Source: Gloeocapsopsis dulcis | GTDB lineage: Bacteria > Cyanobacteriota > Cyanobacteriia > Cyanobacteriales > Chroococcidiopsidaceae | Reading direction: 5' to 3' | Assembly: GCF_032163395.1 (NCBI RefSeq) | Contig: NZ_CP119968.1 | Location: forward strand, 4,180,001 to 4,244,000 | Length of the DNA: 64,000 bases | In this document: one piece after another, positions 1-8,729 of the stretch | Layout of the letters: every line of letters starts with the position of its first letter | How positions within the stretch are numbered: position 1 is the stretch's first letter | Notes under the pieces: model-generated | Told to the model about the DNA's origin: nothing | What the model saw: the letters and a program-made list of their open reading frames with translations, nothing else | Databases searched by the model: none | Translations under genes and position numbers: made by a program

Positions 1-261
1 GGTAAGAAACGAAACAACAGGTGCTCGATGGCGTTCTAAAACAATAAATTTTATGCCATTTCCCAGGCGAAACTCACTCAGTTGATCGACAACGCGATCC
101 AAATAAGACTGCGCCGATGCTTCTGGAGTGGGTGTTTGCGTACGGGCGATCGCAATTGCTGGCAACGACGCCCAAGAAAACAAAATAATTATTAAAAAAG
201 TGAAGATCCGCCATCTTACATGGTGAGGTAAGAACAATTGGCAGCAACGTTTCAAACTCAT
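1..261 (-). CDS. M16 family zinc peptidase, N-terminal part (cut by window edge)
   Basis: An open frame runs from an ATG at 261 off the left edge, 87 codons visible. Residues about 17-40 form a hydrophobic signal/anchor segment ending in an Ala-rich site (ASLPAIAIA). After a Thr/Pro linker comes LGNGIKFIVLERHRAPVVSF, typical of the first strand of the insulinase (M16) domain just before the HxxEH zinc motif, which lies outside the window. It is therefore probably an exported or periplasmic processing peptidase. It is divergent from the TetR gene at 389. A GTG at 268 opens another frame that lacks these features. The family call rests on one short conserved segment. Confidence 0.7.
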   Translation of the reverse strand, partial: MSLKRCCQLFLPHHVRWRIFTFLIIILFSWASLPAIAIARTQTPTPEASAQSYLDRVVDQLSEFRLGNGIKFIVLERHRAPVVSFLT

Positions 262-388
262 AAGTCACAATAAAAGTACTTTTCCAGGATAGATCCCTTA
301 ACGATCTATTACACGTTCAGCGGGGAATCTGCTTGATCGTAGAAAATATCGCTACCAGTGGCACTGCAATCCTACAGGTATTAAGTCT

Positions 389-1006
389 ATGCAAGTTTTT
401 CATCGTCCTTCCCAATCTGAAGAATCCTCCCGCGATCGCATTTTAAAAGCGGCACAGCGGTTATTTGCCCGTCAAGGCTACGATGGTACAACAACACGTG
501 ACTTAGCGGTTGCAGCAGGTGTCGCTGAAGGGACACTATTTCGTCATTTTGCTAATAAAAAGGCGATTTTGATTGAAATTGCGACGCAAGGCTGGGTGGA
601 AATTCTCACCGATCTGCTGACTGAATTAAGCGAAATGGGTAGCTACAAGGCAGTGGCACAAGTGATGCAGCGCCGGATGTGGAATTTTCATAAAAATGCC
701 GATATGATGCGTGTTTGCTTTATGGAAGCGCAGTTTCACCCCGATTTACGCGATCGCATTCAAGCAGAAGTGATTAACAAAATGACCTATGTTGCCGAAG
801 CGTTCTTCCAAACTGCAATGGATCGCGGAATTTACCGCAAAACGAATCCGAAAATTGTCGCCCAAGTGTTTTTAGGCATGTTTGCGATCGCAGGCTTTAG
901 TCACAATACATTAATGGAACCCGATGCTTCGCCGAAAGCTATGCAGGAAATGGCAGAAGGACTTGCGGATATTTTTCTCAATGGTGTGTTAGAGAGGGGT
1001 GAGTAG
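389..1006 (+). CDS. TetR/AcrR family transcriptional regulator
   Basis: A 205-residue protein of normal TetR length. Residues about 15-62 carry the TetR helix-turn-helix (RDRILKAAQRLFARQGYDG, then TTRDLAVAAGVAEGTLFRHF), the DNA-binding domain. The remaining roughly 140 residues are a helical ligand-binding and dimerisation domain with no diagnostic ligand motif. TetR proteins usually repress a neighbouring gene or operon. The nearest candidates are the M16 peptidase upstream (divergent, about 127 bp between starts) and the M24 peptidase downstream. The inducer cannot be read from the sequence. Confidence 0.9.
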   Translation: MQVFHRPSQSEESSRDRILKAAQRLFARQGYDGTTTRDLAVAAGVAEGTLFRHFANKKAILIEIATQGWVEILTDLLTELSEMGSYKAVAQVMQRRMWNFHKNADMMRVCFMEAQFHPDLRDRIQAEVINKMTYVAEAFFQTAMDRGIYRKTNPKIVAQVFLGMFAIAGFSHNTLMEPDASPKAMQEMAEGLADIFLNGVLERGE

Positions 1007-1007
1007 A

Positions 1008-1040
1008 GTTATGAGTTTTGAATTTTGAATTTTGAGTTAA
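1008..1040. repeat. AT-rich short tandem repeat (TTTGAATT/TTTGAGTT type)
   Basis: Short units TTTTGAATTTTGAATTTTGA follow the TetR stop codon. The same type of repeat occurs at about 29.37-29.40, 46.83-46.92, 54.71-54.74, 55.87-55.95 and 63.67-63.79 kb, always between genes. It is a dispersed intergenic repeat of the kind common in cyanobacteria. Confidence 0.7.
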
Positions 1041-1103
1041 TTTCATTCATAGTTCATGACTTTGCATAGCGGTAGAACTAATGTCCGAATTTATCTTTAG
1101 TTT

Positions 1104-2483
1104 ATGAATATTCATAACATTGATGGGACGCTTGCGGATACTTTAGGCGATCGCCGACGACGATTAGCTGAAATCTTTGCTGCACCAGTCATTTTATGGT
1201 CAGGACGTCGTAGTCCGCGCAATTTTGCTGCAAATACGTTTCCTTTTCGCGCTAGTAGTCATTTTCTCTATTTTGCTGGGCTGCCGCTAGAAAATGCGGC
1301 GATTTGTTTAGAAGCTGGACAACTAACTTTATTTATCGATGATCCGTCTCCTAGCTATGCACTTTGGCATGGAGAAATGCCTTCAAAAGAAGATATCGCA
1401 CAAAATATTGGTGCTGACGCTGTTCTCCCAATGGCAGAATTATCAGCACACTTAGCCGGAGTTGCGACAATTCCAGTACAAGATGCAGCTACTTGGACGG
1501 AACAAACGCAGTTACTCGATCGTTGGGTATTGCCAGAAAGACCACTGGCAGGAATTGATTTAGAGTTAGCAAAAGCGATTATTTCTCTCCGCCTTGTTCA
1601 TGATGCTGGTGCATTAGCTGAGTTACGCAAAGCTGCGGCGGTGACGGTAGAGGCACATAAAGCCGGAATGGCAGCGACTATGAACGCTAAAACTGAAGCC
1701 GATATTCGTGCGGCAATGGAAAGTGTGATAATTGCAGAGAATATGAGTTGTGCGTATGCAAGTATTGTGACGACTCATGGAGAAGTGTTGCATAATGATC
1801 GCTATGACAACACAATCAAAGCTGGAGATTTATTACTTGCTGATGTTGGTGCGGAAACGACAACAGGTTGGGCAGCAGATGTCACGCGGACTTGGGCATT
1901 TGGTAAGTTTTCATCTACCCAAAGAGATATTTACGATATAGTCTTAGCAGCCCACGATGCTTGTATTGCCAAAGTGCATCCAGGTGTAGAGTATCGCGAT
2001 CTTCATTTTTTAGCAGCAACTACCATTGCTCAAGGATTAGTTGATTTAGGTATTTTGCAGGGCAACGCAGAAGATTTGGTAGAAAAAGACGTTCATGCGT
2101 TATTTTTCCCCCATGGTATCGGTCATTTACTCGGCTTAGATGTCCATGATATGGAAGATTTAGGAGATCTAGCGGGGTATGAACCAGGAAGGACAAGAAG
2201 CGATCGCTTCGGTTTAGGTTATCTGCGTTTGGATCGTCCTTTACGCCCTGGAATGCTGGTAACAATTGAACCTGGCTTTTATCAAGTACCAGCAATTCTA
2301 AATAACCCCGAAGTCCGCACCGCGTATCAAGATGTAGTTAATTGGGAACGCTTAGCGCAGTTTGCAGATGTCCGTGGAATTCGGATTGAAGACGATGTGC
2401 TAGTCACAGAAGCAGGAAACGAGGTATTAACCGCAGCATTGCCCACTAAAGCTGAGGATATTGAGCAATTAGTTTGCGGATGA
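1104..2483 (+). CDS. M24 family metallopeptidase, aminopeptidase P (Xaa-Pro aminopeptidase) type
   Basis: 459 residues, the normal length for aminopeptidase P. The N-terminal ~150 residues are the creatinase/AMP N domain (SGRRSPRNFAANTFPFRASS). The C-terminal pita-bread domain carries all five expected metal ligands: Asp in LLADVGAE, Asp in AADVTRTW, His in FFPHGIGHLLG, Glu in TIEPGFY and Glu in RIEDDVLVTE. The enzyme should remove an N-terminal residue preceding proline from peptides in the cytoplasm, using two Mn or Co ions. No signal peptide is seen. It stands alone after a repeat-containing spacer. Confidence 0.93.
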   Translation: MNIHNIDGTLADTLGDRRRRLAEIFAAPVILWSGRRSPRNFAANTFPFRASSHFLYFAGLPLENAAICLEAGQLTLFIDDPSPSYALWHGEMPSKEDIAQNIGADAVLPMAELSAHLAGVATIPVQDAATWTEQTQLLDRWVLPERPLAGIDLELAKAIISLRLVHDAGALAELRKAAAVTVEAHKAGMAATMNAKTEADIRAAMESVIIAENMSCAYASIVTTHGEVLHNDRYDNTIKAGDLLLADVGAETTTGWAADVTRTWAFGKFSSTQRDIYDIVLAAHDACIAKVHPGVEYRDLHFLAATTIAQGLVDLGILQGNAEDLVEKDVHALFFPHGIGHLLGLDVHDMEDLGDLAGYEPGRTRSDRFGLGYLRLDRPLRPGMLVTIEPGFYQVPAILNNPEVRTAYQDVVNWERLAQFADVRGIRIEDDVLVTEAGNEVLTAALPTKAEDIEQLVCG

Positions 2484-2725
2484 GTTTAATTCCTCCAGTT
2501 ACAAGTGCACGTTTTCCTTGAGATTGTGTCATAGCGATCATATCTACTGCTTCTTACTACATAATGCATTTTGCATTTTATCTATTTAAACTTCGTACTC
2601 AACGCATACAGTCGTGTATTGCAGCCAGCTTCGCAATTTGCTAATATTTCATAAGTTACTCAGTAGCTAAGCAAACAAGTGGTTATACATCATGGGGGAT
2701 TTTATTATGTTTACTCTCGGTAGTT

Positions 2726-3028
2726 ATGCACGTTATTACTCGTTCCCGTCTTGTTGAGTTTTGGAAAAAACATCCTGATTCTCAAACGAGTTTGCTTCTC
2801 TGGTACAAACTTACAGTTAATGCAAATTGGCAAAATTTTGTAGAGTTGCGCGAAGTTTTTCCCTCGGCTGACCAAGTTGGCAAGTTGATAGTTTTTAATA
2901 TTGGTGGTAACAAATATCGCTTAATCACTTTTGTTGATTACACATACCAAAAAGTATTTGTTCGCTACGTTCTGACTCACTCTGAGTATGACAAAGAGGA
3001 TTGGAAAAAAGATAGTTGGTATAGGTAA
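2726..3028 (+). CDS. higB: HigB-type mRNA interferase toxin
   Basis: A 100-residue basic protein that matches the HigB_toxin family in length and in its conserved blocks: an N-terminal RLVEFWKKHPDS, a central FNIGGNKYRLITFVDY and a C-terminal VFVRYVLTHSEYDKEDW. HigB toxins belong to the RelE-like fold and cleave mRNA in ribosomes. The cognate antitoxin lies downstream in the typical toxin-first order of higBA. The 150-bp gap to higA is longer than usual and contains a dispersed repeat. Confidence 0.9.
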   Translation: MHVITRSRLVEFWKKHPDSQTSLLLWYKLTVNANWQNFVELREVFPSADQVGKLIVFNIGGNKYRLITFVDYTYQKVFVRYVLTHSEYDKEDWKKDSWYR

Positions 3029-3089
3029 GTTGTTAACGAGTTGAAGAATATATAGCAATCCTATTTGAATTGTAAGATTTTTTAGGAAT

Positions 3090-3119
3090 GTAGACGCGAA
3101 GCGGCTTGCCATAGGCTAC
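3090..3119. repeat. Dispersed palindromic repeat between higB and higA
   Basis: The segment starts with GTAGACGCGAAGCGGC and ends with CATAGGCTAC, so it begins with GTAG and ends with CTAC. A near copy in opposite orientation lies at 46983-47012, before the P450 gene. It lengthens the higB-higA spacer. Confidence 0.6.
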
Positions 3120-3178
3120 CACTCCAGACACAGAGGAAAAAGTTAGAGAGAGATTTATAAATTATGTGAGATTGCTAT

Positions 3179-3607
3179 ATGTCTACTAATGTATCTAATA
3201 TCTATTTTGAACTTTTACAAAAATTCCCGCCTCGCCCAATCAAATCAGAGGCAGAACGACAAGTTGTTCAAGAAGTCGTTGATAGTTTACTGGATGGTGA
3301 GATAACACCAGAAGAACAAGAATATCTGAACCTATTAGGAATTCTTATTTATGAATACGAAGAAAAATCTATAGCAATTCCAGATTTAAGTGGTGTTGAG
3401 TTACTAAAAGCATTAATCGATGAATTTGGTCTTAAACAAAAAGATCTCATTTCTATTTTTAAAACTGAATCCATCGTATCTGCAATTCTCAATGGAAAAC
3501 GTAAATTTACTGTAGAACACATCGAAAAATTAGCTGAGTTTTTTCATGTTTCTCCCGCTGTTTTCTTTCCTCAACCATCAGCAATAGCACCACGTTCTAG
3601 CAAGTAA
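3179..3607 (+). CDS. higA: HigA-type antitoxin with helix-turn-helix
   Basis: 142 residues. The N-terminal half is acidic (ITPEEQEYLNLLGILIYEYE). The C-terminal half is an XRE-type helix-turn-helix (FGLKQKDLISIFKTESIVSA, followed by LNGKRKFTVEHIEKLAEFF). This fits a HigA antitoxin that neutralises HigB and autorepresses the operon. Its 3' end overlaps the convergent pentapeptide-repeat gene by 37 bp, so the two transcripts must overlap. Confidence 0.9.
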   Translation: MSTNVSNIYFELLQKFPPRPIKSEAERQVVQEVVDSLLDGEITPEEQEYLNLLGILIYEYEEKSIAIPDLSGVELLKALIDEFGLKQKDLISIFKTESIVSAILNGKRKFTVEHIEKLAEFFHVSPAVFFPQPSAIAPRSSK

Positions 3608-4545
3608 CGTTTTATCTCAGCAGAAAGTCCCTTGACATTTTGTATTTGAGTGTTTTCTACTTGTACATTATTAAGTTCAACACGAGTTAAGTCTGCATGA
3701 CTCAAATCTGCACCACTTAGATCCGCTTGTTGCAGTAGCGCGCCCTTGAAATTAGCACCACGAAGGTTAGTATTTTGCAAGTAAGCACTGCATAGGTTAG
3801 CGCTAGTTAGAATTGCCCCACTGAGATTAGCACGGGGCATTAAACAGCGTAAATCGGCATTTTGCAAATCTGCACCTTGCAAGTTAGCATCACGGAGATT
3901 GGCATTACTGAGATTAGCATTGACTAAACAGGCATTATATAAGTTAGTACGACTCAAATCAGCAAGTTTGAGATCGGCATCATTGAGAATTGCGTGCGCT
4001 AAATTAGCAGAATTGAGATTCGCATAACTCAGATTGCAACTACTTAATTTAGCGGCTTGCAAATTTGCCGCTTTGAGATTTGTGTTGCTAAGATTAGCAC
4101 CACTTAAGTTAGCTCCAGCAAAATCCTCGATTGGGTTTAAACCAAGCATTGTGGCAACTTTTGTAAAATCATCAGCTGTGGCTTGAGTTAGTATTTCTTG
4201 TGCTAAAACTAACTGTTGCTGATGGTACTCACTTGCTTTAACAGCATCATCTAGGGCTAAGTAAGCATTTCTCAAATTCAATAGTGCATTAACTTGACCT
4301 TTGTTATCCGCTATGCGCTGCGCTATCGTCAAGTGTTGTTCAAAACAAGCGATCGCTTCTGGTAAATTTCCCAAAGCTTGATACGCTGCACCTAAATTTC
4401 CTAACGCGGCACCTTCACGTTGTAAGTCTTGGTATGTGCGGTACAAATTTCGTGCCTGTTGCCAAGTTTGCAATGCTGCCTCAAACTCGTTTGATTGATA
4501 TTGGATAATTCCTTGTTTGAGTAATTGATTGGCAGCATTAGTCAT
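3571..4545 (-). CDS. TPR and pentapeptide-repeat protein
   Basis: 324 residues in two parts. Residues about 5-120 are tetratricopeptide-like helices (AALQTWQQARNLYRTYQDLQ, GNLGAAYQALGNLPEAIACF). Residues about 140-300 are tandem A(N/D)LXX pentapeptide repeats (GANLSGANLSNTNLKAANLQ) predicted to form a right-handed beta-helix. It ends in the KRYLLERGA tail seen in cyanobacterial proteins of this class. A protein-protein interaction role is likely, but no specific function can be assigned. It follows the C26 hydrolase gene by 17 bp and may be the last gene of the glutamine synthetase-like operon. Confidence 0.88.
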   Translation of the reverse strand: MTNAANQLLKQGIIQYQSNEFEAALQTWQQARNLYRTYQDLQREGAALGNLGAAYQALGNLPEAIACFEQHLTIAQRIADNKGQVNALLNLRNAYLALDDAVKASEYHQQQLVLAQEILTQATADDFTKVATMLGLNPIEDFAGANLSGANLSNTNLKAANLQAAKLSSCNLSYANLNSANLAHAILNDADLKLADLSRTNLYNACLVNANLSNANLRDANLQGADLQNADLRCLMPRANLSGAILTSANLCSAYLQNTNLRGANFKGALLQQADLSGADLSHADLTRVELNNVQVENTQIQNVKGLSAEIKRYLLERGAIADG

Positions 4546-4562
4546 AGGTTAGGAATTTGTTG

Positions 4563-5294
4563 TTAATACTCGCGGTTAGCCATTGCTGCTTGACGTGTTG
4601 CGGCAACGAATGCTTCAAAAATACGATGTTGTAAAGGATCAATACTACTTGAAAGTTCAGGATGCCATTGTAGTGCGATCGCCCAAGGGTGATATTTGTG
4701 TTCGAGTGCTTCAATCACTCCATCTGCTGCCCATCCGGTAACGCGCCATTCTGGAGATACAGTACGTACAGCTTGATGATGCCAGGAAATAACATCAACC
4801 GCGATCGCGCCGATAACTTCTTGTACAAGACGACTATCGGGAATAAGATCTACTGAATGTTGAATTGATAGTAATTGTTCAGCGCGATGCGTCACCACTT
4901 CACCGTATTCATCAGGAAGATGGGGAATTAATGTTCCACCAGTTGCAACTGCAAGTACTTCTAAACCACGACAAATACCGAGTATAGGAATATCAGAGGT
5001 TAAAGCGACTTGCGCTAAAGCAATTTCGGCGTGATCGCGTTCGGGATCGACGTTATAAATTGTCGGATGCATTGCACCATTGTAAATTGCTGGGTCAATG
5101 TCTCCCCCACCGGAGAAAATCAATCCATCAATCCTTTGCAAAATAACATGACTTGCTTCTGGTTCACCTGGAGGAATTAACAGTACTACTCCACCAGCAG
5201 CTTTAACAGCTGCTACATAAGAACTAGGTAGGCAATAACTACTAGTGTGAGCGTGACCAGAGGTTGTGATACCAATAATGGGAGGCTGCATCAT
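4563..5294 (-). CDS. Gamma-glutamyl-gamma-aminobutyrate hydrolase family (peptidase C26, PuuD-like)
   Basis: 243 residues with the class I glutamine amidotransferase fold: nucleophile Cys in PILGICRGLEVLAV, the oxyanion segment FSGGGDIDP, and the catalytic His/Glu in ALQWHPELSS. PuuD-type enzymes hydrolyse gamma-glutamyl amide bonds, for example gamma-Glu-GABA in putrescine breakdown. It starts 9 bp after the glutamine synthetase-like gene, and such pairs normally form ligase/hydrolase partners. The substrate is therefore probably a gamma-glutamylated amine made by, or derived from the product of, the upstream enzyme. Confidence 0.88.
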   Translation of the reverse strand: MMQPPIIGITTSGHAHTSSYCLPSSYVAAVKAAGGVVLLIPPGEPEASHVILQRIDGLIFSGGGDIDPAIYNGAMHPTIYNVDPERDHAEIALAQVALTSDIPILGICRGLEVLAVATGGTLIPHLPDEYGEVVTHRAEQLLSIQHSVDLIPDSRLVQEVIGAIAVDVISWHHQAVRTVSPEWRVTGWAADGVIEALEHKYHPWAIALQWHPELSSSIDPLQHRIFEAFVAATRQAAMANREY

Positions 5295-5303
5295 TTCCCA
5301 AGT

Positions 5304-6644
5304 TTAGCAGTTGACATACTGCTCGACTTCCCAGATTGTCACTTGCGCATTGTAACTATTCCACTCCTGGTATTTGAAGTCGAGGAAGGTTTTTGCGGCT
5401 TGTTCTCCTAAAGTTTGCATCAGTAAAGCATCTTTTTCTAAACATTGCAGTGCTTCGAGTAAACTTGTCGGCAGTGTTTGCAAGTCTGAAAATTCTAAAC
5501 CCCGAACAAACATATTTTCATCCAAGCGTTTCCCTGCTGTAAGATGTTTTGCCATCCCTTCTATTCCTGCTGCTAAGATTCCAGCTAAAGCAAGATAAAG
5601 GTTTGCTGCACCATCGACAAGACGACATTCAAAGCGCCCACCTTCGGGAATGCGAATCATGTGTGTACGATTGTTTCCACCGTAGGAAATATAGCGAGGA
5701 CTCCAAGTGCTACCCGATGCAGTTGTTATCGCACCAATGCGGCGGTATGAATTGATTGTCGGGCTACAGAGTGCGGCTAATCCACGACTATGCGACAGAA
5801 CACCAGCTAGAAATTCGTAGGCTATGTTTGATAGTCCCATTTCTTCGCTGACGTCGGCAAAGATATTTTGACCATCATTCCACAAACTCATATGAATGTG
5901 TGCGCCGTTTCCAGTCAGCTGGCTAAATGGTTTGGGCATGAATGTGGCAGTTAAACCGCGTTGTTCTGCTAAAGTTTTGACCATGTACTTAAAAAACACA
6001 TGGCGATCGCACGTCGTCAATGCATCACTATAAGTCCAGTTGATTTCAAATTGACCATTCGCATCTTCATGGTCGCACTGATAAGGTTCCCAGCCTAATT
6101 CTTCCATGTATCCCACGAGTGTGGAGATTAATTCAAATTGCCGCATCAAGTTCAACTGATCGTAGCAAGGGCGTGCGGCGGTATCTTGAGGATCAGCAAT
6201 TTGATAACCTTGTTCGCTCTTTTTAAGTAAGAAAAATTCAGCCTCAACTCCGGTTTTGTAGCTATAACCCAAGTTTTCACACTGTTGCAATACTTTTTTG
6301 AAAATCACGCGCGGCGATGCAGCAAACGGTTCGCCATCTAAATACACATCACTTGCCAACCAACCCACATTTGGTTGCCACGGTAGCACGATCAGCGAAT
6401 TGGGATCGGGTACAGCAGCAATATCATGGGCATCAGGACCTAACCCCAGATTACTGGCAAATGGCGCAAAGCAAGCTCCATCGATTTCTACTGCTGTCAT
6501 TTTTGCAGCAGGAACGAGCTTAGCACGGGTTCCTCCCAACAAGTCAGTATAAGATACAAGAAAAAAATCGAGTTGCAATTCTTTGGCTAACTCGGCTAGG
6601 GCTTTGCCTCGTGTCAAGGTTGTCGTCACTGCCGTACTCCCCAT
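5304..6644 (-). CDS. Glutamine synthetase family, type III (GlnT / gamma-glutamylmethylamide synthetase-like)
   Basis: 446 residues, with the GS beta-grasp N domain (LVSYTDLLGGTRAKLVPAAK) and the catalytic domain (KTGVEAEFFLL, GQFEINW, GNGAHIHMSLW, NSYRRI, NRTHMIRIP). The short length and the FFLVSYTDLLGG start resemble the type III/GlnT group, which also contains gamma-glutamylmethylamide synthetase; PuuA-like ligases are another possibility. It would ligate glutamate with ammonia or a small amine using ATP. A GGAG box lies 8 nt before the ATG. The promoter carries an NtcA-like site and a degenerate copy of the GntR operator found at 40.8-44.9 kb. The substrate is not decided by sequence. 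Confidence 0.88.
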   Translation of the reverse strand: MGSTAVTTTLTRGKALAELAKELQLDFFLVSYTDLLGGTRAKLVPAAKMTAVEIDGACFAPFASNLGLGPDAHDIAAVPDPNSLIVLPWQPNVGWLASDVYLDGEPFAASPRVIFKKVLQQCENLGYSYKTGVEAEFFLLKKSEQGYQIADPQDTAARPCYDQLNLMRQFELISTLVGYMEELGWEPYQCDHEDANGQFEINWTYSDALTTCDRHVFFKYMVKTLAEQRGLTATFMPKPFSQLTGNGAHIHMSLWNDGQNIFADVSEEMGLSNIAYEFLAGVLSHSRGLAALCSPTINSYRRIGAITTASGSTWSPRYISYGGNNRTHMIRIPEGGRFECRLVDGAANLYLALAGILAAGIEGMAKHLTAGKRLDENMFVRGLEFSDLQTLPTSLLEALQCLEKDALLMQTLGEQAAKTFLDFKYQEWNSYNAQVTIWEVEQYVNC

Positions 6645-6668
6645 TGCTCTGTCTCCGAGTAAACCAAA

Positions 6669-6684
6669 CTTGTTATGACAGATT
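6669..6684. promoter_or_regulatory. Candidate GntR-family operator, degenerate copy, before the GS-like gene
   Basis: ACTTGTTATGACAGAT matches the perfect 16-mer ACTTGTTATAACAAGT at 44920-44935 at 13 of 16 positions. It begins 25 bp upstream of the GS-like start codon. The left half is perfect, the right half weaker. Confidence 0.45.
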
Positions 6685-6686
6685 TG

Positions 6687-6700
6687 TAGCAGGAGATACG
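6687..6700. promoter_or_regulatory. Candidate NtcA site (GTAN8TAC) before the GS-like gene
   Basis: GTAGCAGGAGATAC fits GTA-N8-TAC exactly and lies 3 bp beyond the operator-like sequence. With only six fixed bases such matches arise by chance about every 4 kb, so the call depends on its position before a nitrogen-assimilation gene. Confidence 0.4.
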
Positions 6701-6755
6701 GATATTGAGTTTGCAGTTGAACAGAAATGCAATTTAACCTTTTTAGTTTGTCATA

Positions 6756-8609
6756 TTAGTCTCGATGCAACTGCCTCAAGTCAACCTTATCCAAAGTACC
6801 GCGATCGCCTGACCAAGTTGCAATTAAGAGTCCATAATCTTCAAATGTGGCGATCGCGCTAGGAGTTGCAGGTACTCTAAAGCTACCAATATTTTTGCCA
6901 TCGCGATCGAGCAGTACTATCTTTCCTTGTCTATCTGCAATGACGTAGCCCCAATAAGTCGCAACGACAAACGCTGGAGATATCTCCAACTCAATTCTAA
7001 ATACTCTAAATGGTTTTAAATCAATCAGTAGGGCTGAACTGGGATTGTTTTGATCGATAGCGAGAAGTCGATAAGGAAACGTAGCACTGAGCGTAACTAG
7101 ACGTAAGGATATTGGTAAGTTTAAGACACCCACAAAGCTACCTCGACGACTAAAAACCTCAAAAACAGTACCAGCACTTCCAGCTACTTCATTTTCTAGC
7201 TGAGTAGAAACCACAATACCATAACGACTGTCGAGGGGTATCAATTGCAATGGAAAACGACAGTTTTGAGGTGGCTTGATTGGTTGTAAACTAGGCAACT
7301 TCAAAATCTGGAATGTTGTCTGTTCTAACAACCTAGGTGCTACGGTTTTGGCGATCGCAATCCACTGTCCTTGAGGAGCTATTGCGATCGCTGAATTTAT
7401 ACACTCAAATGATAGTAATCGGTACTGCTCTAAAGAACACTCGGATTGTTTACCAAAAGTAGGGCAATAGGTTCTGGGTAAGCAGTAAATCGAATACACA
7501 AAACAGTTATGTAAGCGCTTCTGAGTTACTGCAAAGCATCCTTGAGGTCGTGGTATAAGTGTCTGCACCGGAGCATTTAACTGTATTTGCCATTGGTGTA
7601 AAGCGTCTTTAGCTAATGCATCACTTGTATAGGTTTGGCAGAAAATTTGCGATCCATAAGCTTGATAGACCTGCTGAGACTCAACTACCAGACTTGTCAC
7701 TAAAACCCGCAATGGTTCTTGTTGAGTCGTAACTGAGGGACAGACTGATAAAGAAACGGCTGGTTTTGCAAGAGGAATGGCTTCCTGTGCTAAACCGTAC
7801 ACCTCAGCAGCTAGTTGAATAGACCTTAACATCTGGGCAGCAGAAGTAAATCGACGAGCAGGTAATTTTTGCAGTGCCGTCAAAATTGTTGAACGCAGCA
7901 AGAATGGGATTGTATCTGGCACCTTGATGAGTTGATTCAGGTGAGCTAACATCAAGTCTTTAGGCGTACCCGAAAAAGGTCGATGTCCTACCATTAGTTC
8001 AAATAATAAGATTCCAACTGCGTAAAGATCAGAGGCAGGTGAGTACTCACCATAAAACCTTTCTGGAGCCATATATGCTGATGAGCCGATATCATCCAGA
8101 GCGCAACCGTAAAGTTCCTGACTAAGCCGAGCAATCCCAAAATCAGAAATTCGGGCTATCCAACCCGTAGTATGCAAGTTTAGCAATATATTCTCTGGCT
8201 TAATATCACGGTGGATAATACCACGGCTATGAGCATGTCCAAGACCTGCTAGGACATCGGTAATTAACTTTAAGCGCTCAGCTAAGCTTAATTGAATTTT
8301 TGATTGAATCAGACTGCGTAAAGTACCTCCCTCGCAATAATCCATTACCAGGTAACGTTTAGTCTGGGTATATTCTAAAGCTTGAAAGGTGATAATGTTG
8401 GGATGCGCTAAGCTCAATAAAAAGCGTAACTCCCGCAAAAATTTGTGGGTAGATTGCCGTTCAAGCTCTTTGAGCGCGACTAGTTGTCCAGTGCTGCGGT
8501 GAATGGCGCAGAAAACGCGCCCGAATTGTCCTTGTCCAACTATACCTAAAACGTGGTACTCTGAGTGCCGCAGTGCTTTTTTAGCAGAATATGTGAAAAG
8601 TCCACTCAT
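6756..8609 (-). CDS. spkG: Ser/Thr protein kinase, SpkG-like, with C-terminal beta-rich domain
   Basis: About 617 residues. The Hanks-type kinase domain (about 20-280) has a glycine loop (VGQGQFGRVF), catalytic Lys in VALKEL, HRDIKPENILL and DFGIARL, plus the SSAYMAPE activation segment, so it should be active. The C-terminal ~330 residues look like repeated beta strands, possibly a propeller (WIAIAKT, YGIVVST, GYVIADRQGKIVLLDRDGKN); no membrane helix is seen. It is the last gene of the operon that starts at 14754. In Synechocystis the corresponding operon slr0144-slr0152, as I recall it, ends in spkG. ATG at 8609 is preferred to GTG at 8612. Confidence 0.85.
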   Translation of the reverse strand: MSGLFTYSAKKALRHSEYHVLGIVGQGQFGRVFCAIHRSTGQLVALKELERQSTHKFLRELRFLLSLAHPNIITFQALEYTQTKRYLVMDYCEGGTLRSLIQSKIQLSLAERLKLITDVLAGLGHAHSRGIIHRDIKPENILLNLHTTGWIARISDFGIARLSQELYGCALDDIGSSAYMAPERFYGEYSPASDLYAVGILLFELMVGHRPFSGTPKDLMLAHLNQLIKVPDTIPFLLRSTILTALQKLPARRFTSAAQMLRSIQLAAEVYGLAQEAIPLAKPAVSLSVCPSVTTQQEPLRVLVTSLVVESQQVYQAYGSQIFCQTYTSDALAKDALHQWQIQLNAPVQTLIPRPQGCFAVTQKRLHNCFVYSIYCLPRTYCPTFGKQSECSLEQYRLLSFECINSAIAIAPQGQWIAIAKTVAPRLLEQTTFQILKLPSLQPIKPPQNCRFPLQLIPLDSRYGIVVSTQLENEVAGSAGTVFEVFSRRGSFVGVLNLPISLRLVTLSATFPYRLLAIDQNNPSSALLIDLKPFRVFRIELEISPAFVVATYWGYVIADRQGKIVLLDRDGKNIGSFRVPATPSAIATFEDYGLLIATWSGDRGTLDKVDLRQLHRD

Positions 8610-8729
8610 CACAAATTTTGTCAGTTCACTCGACCTTCATGTTGCTCGACTTTGTTGAATAAAAAGTAACAGAAACTGTTCTTGCCAAAGGTTAAGAAAA
8701 GCCTGCTTCAGTTACACCTCTCAGTTTTA

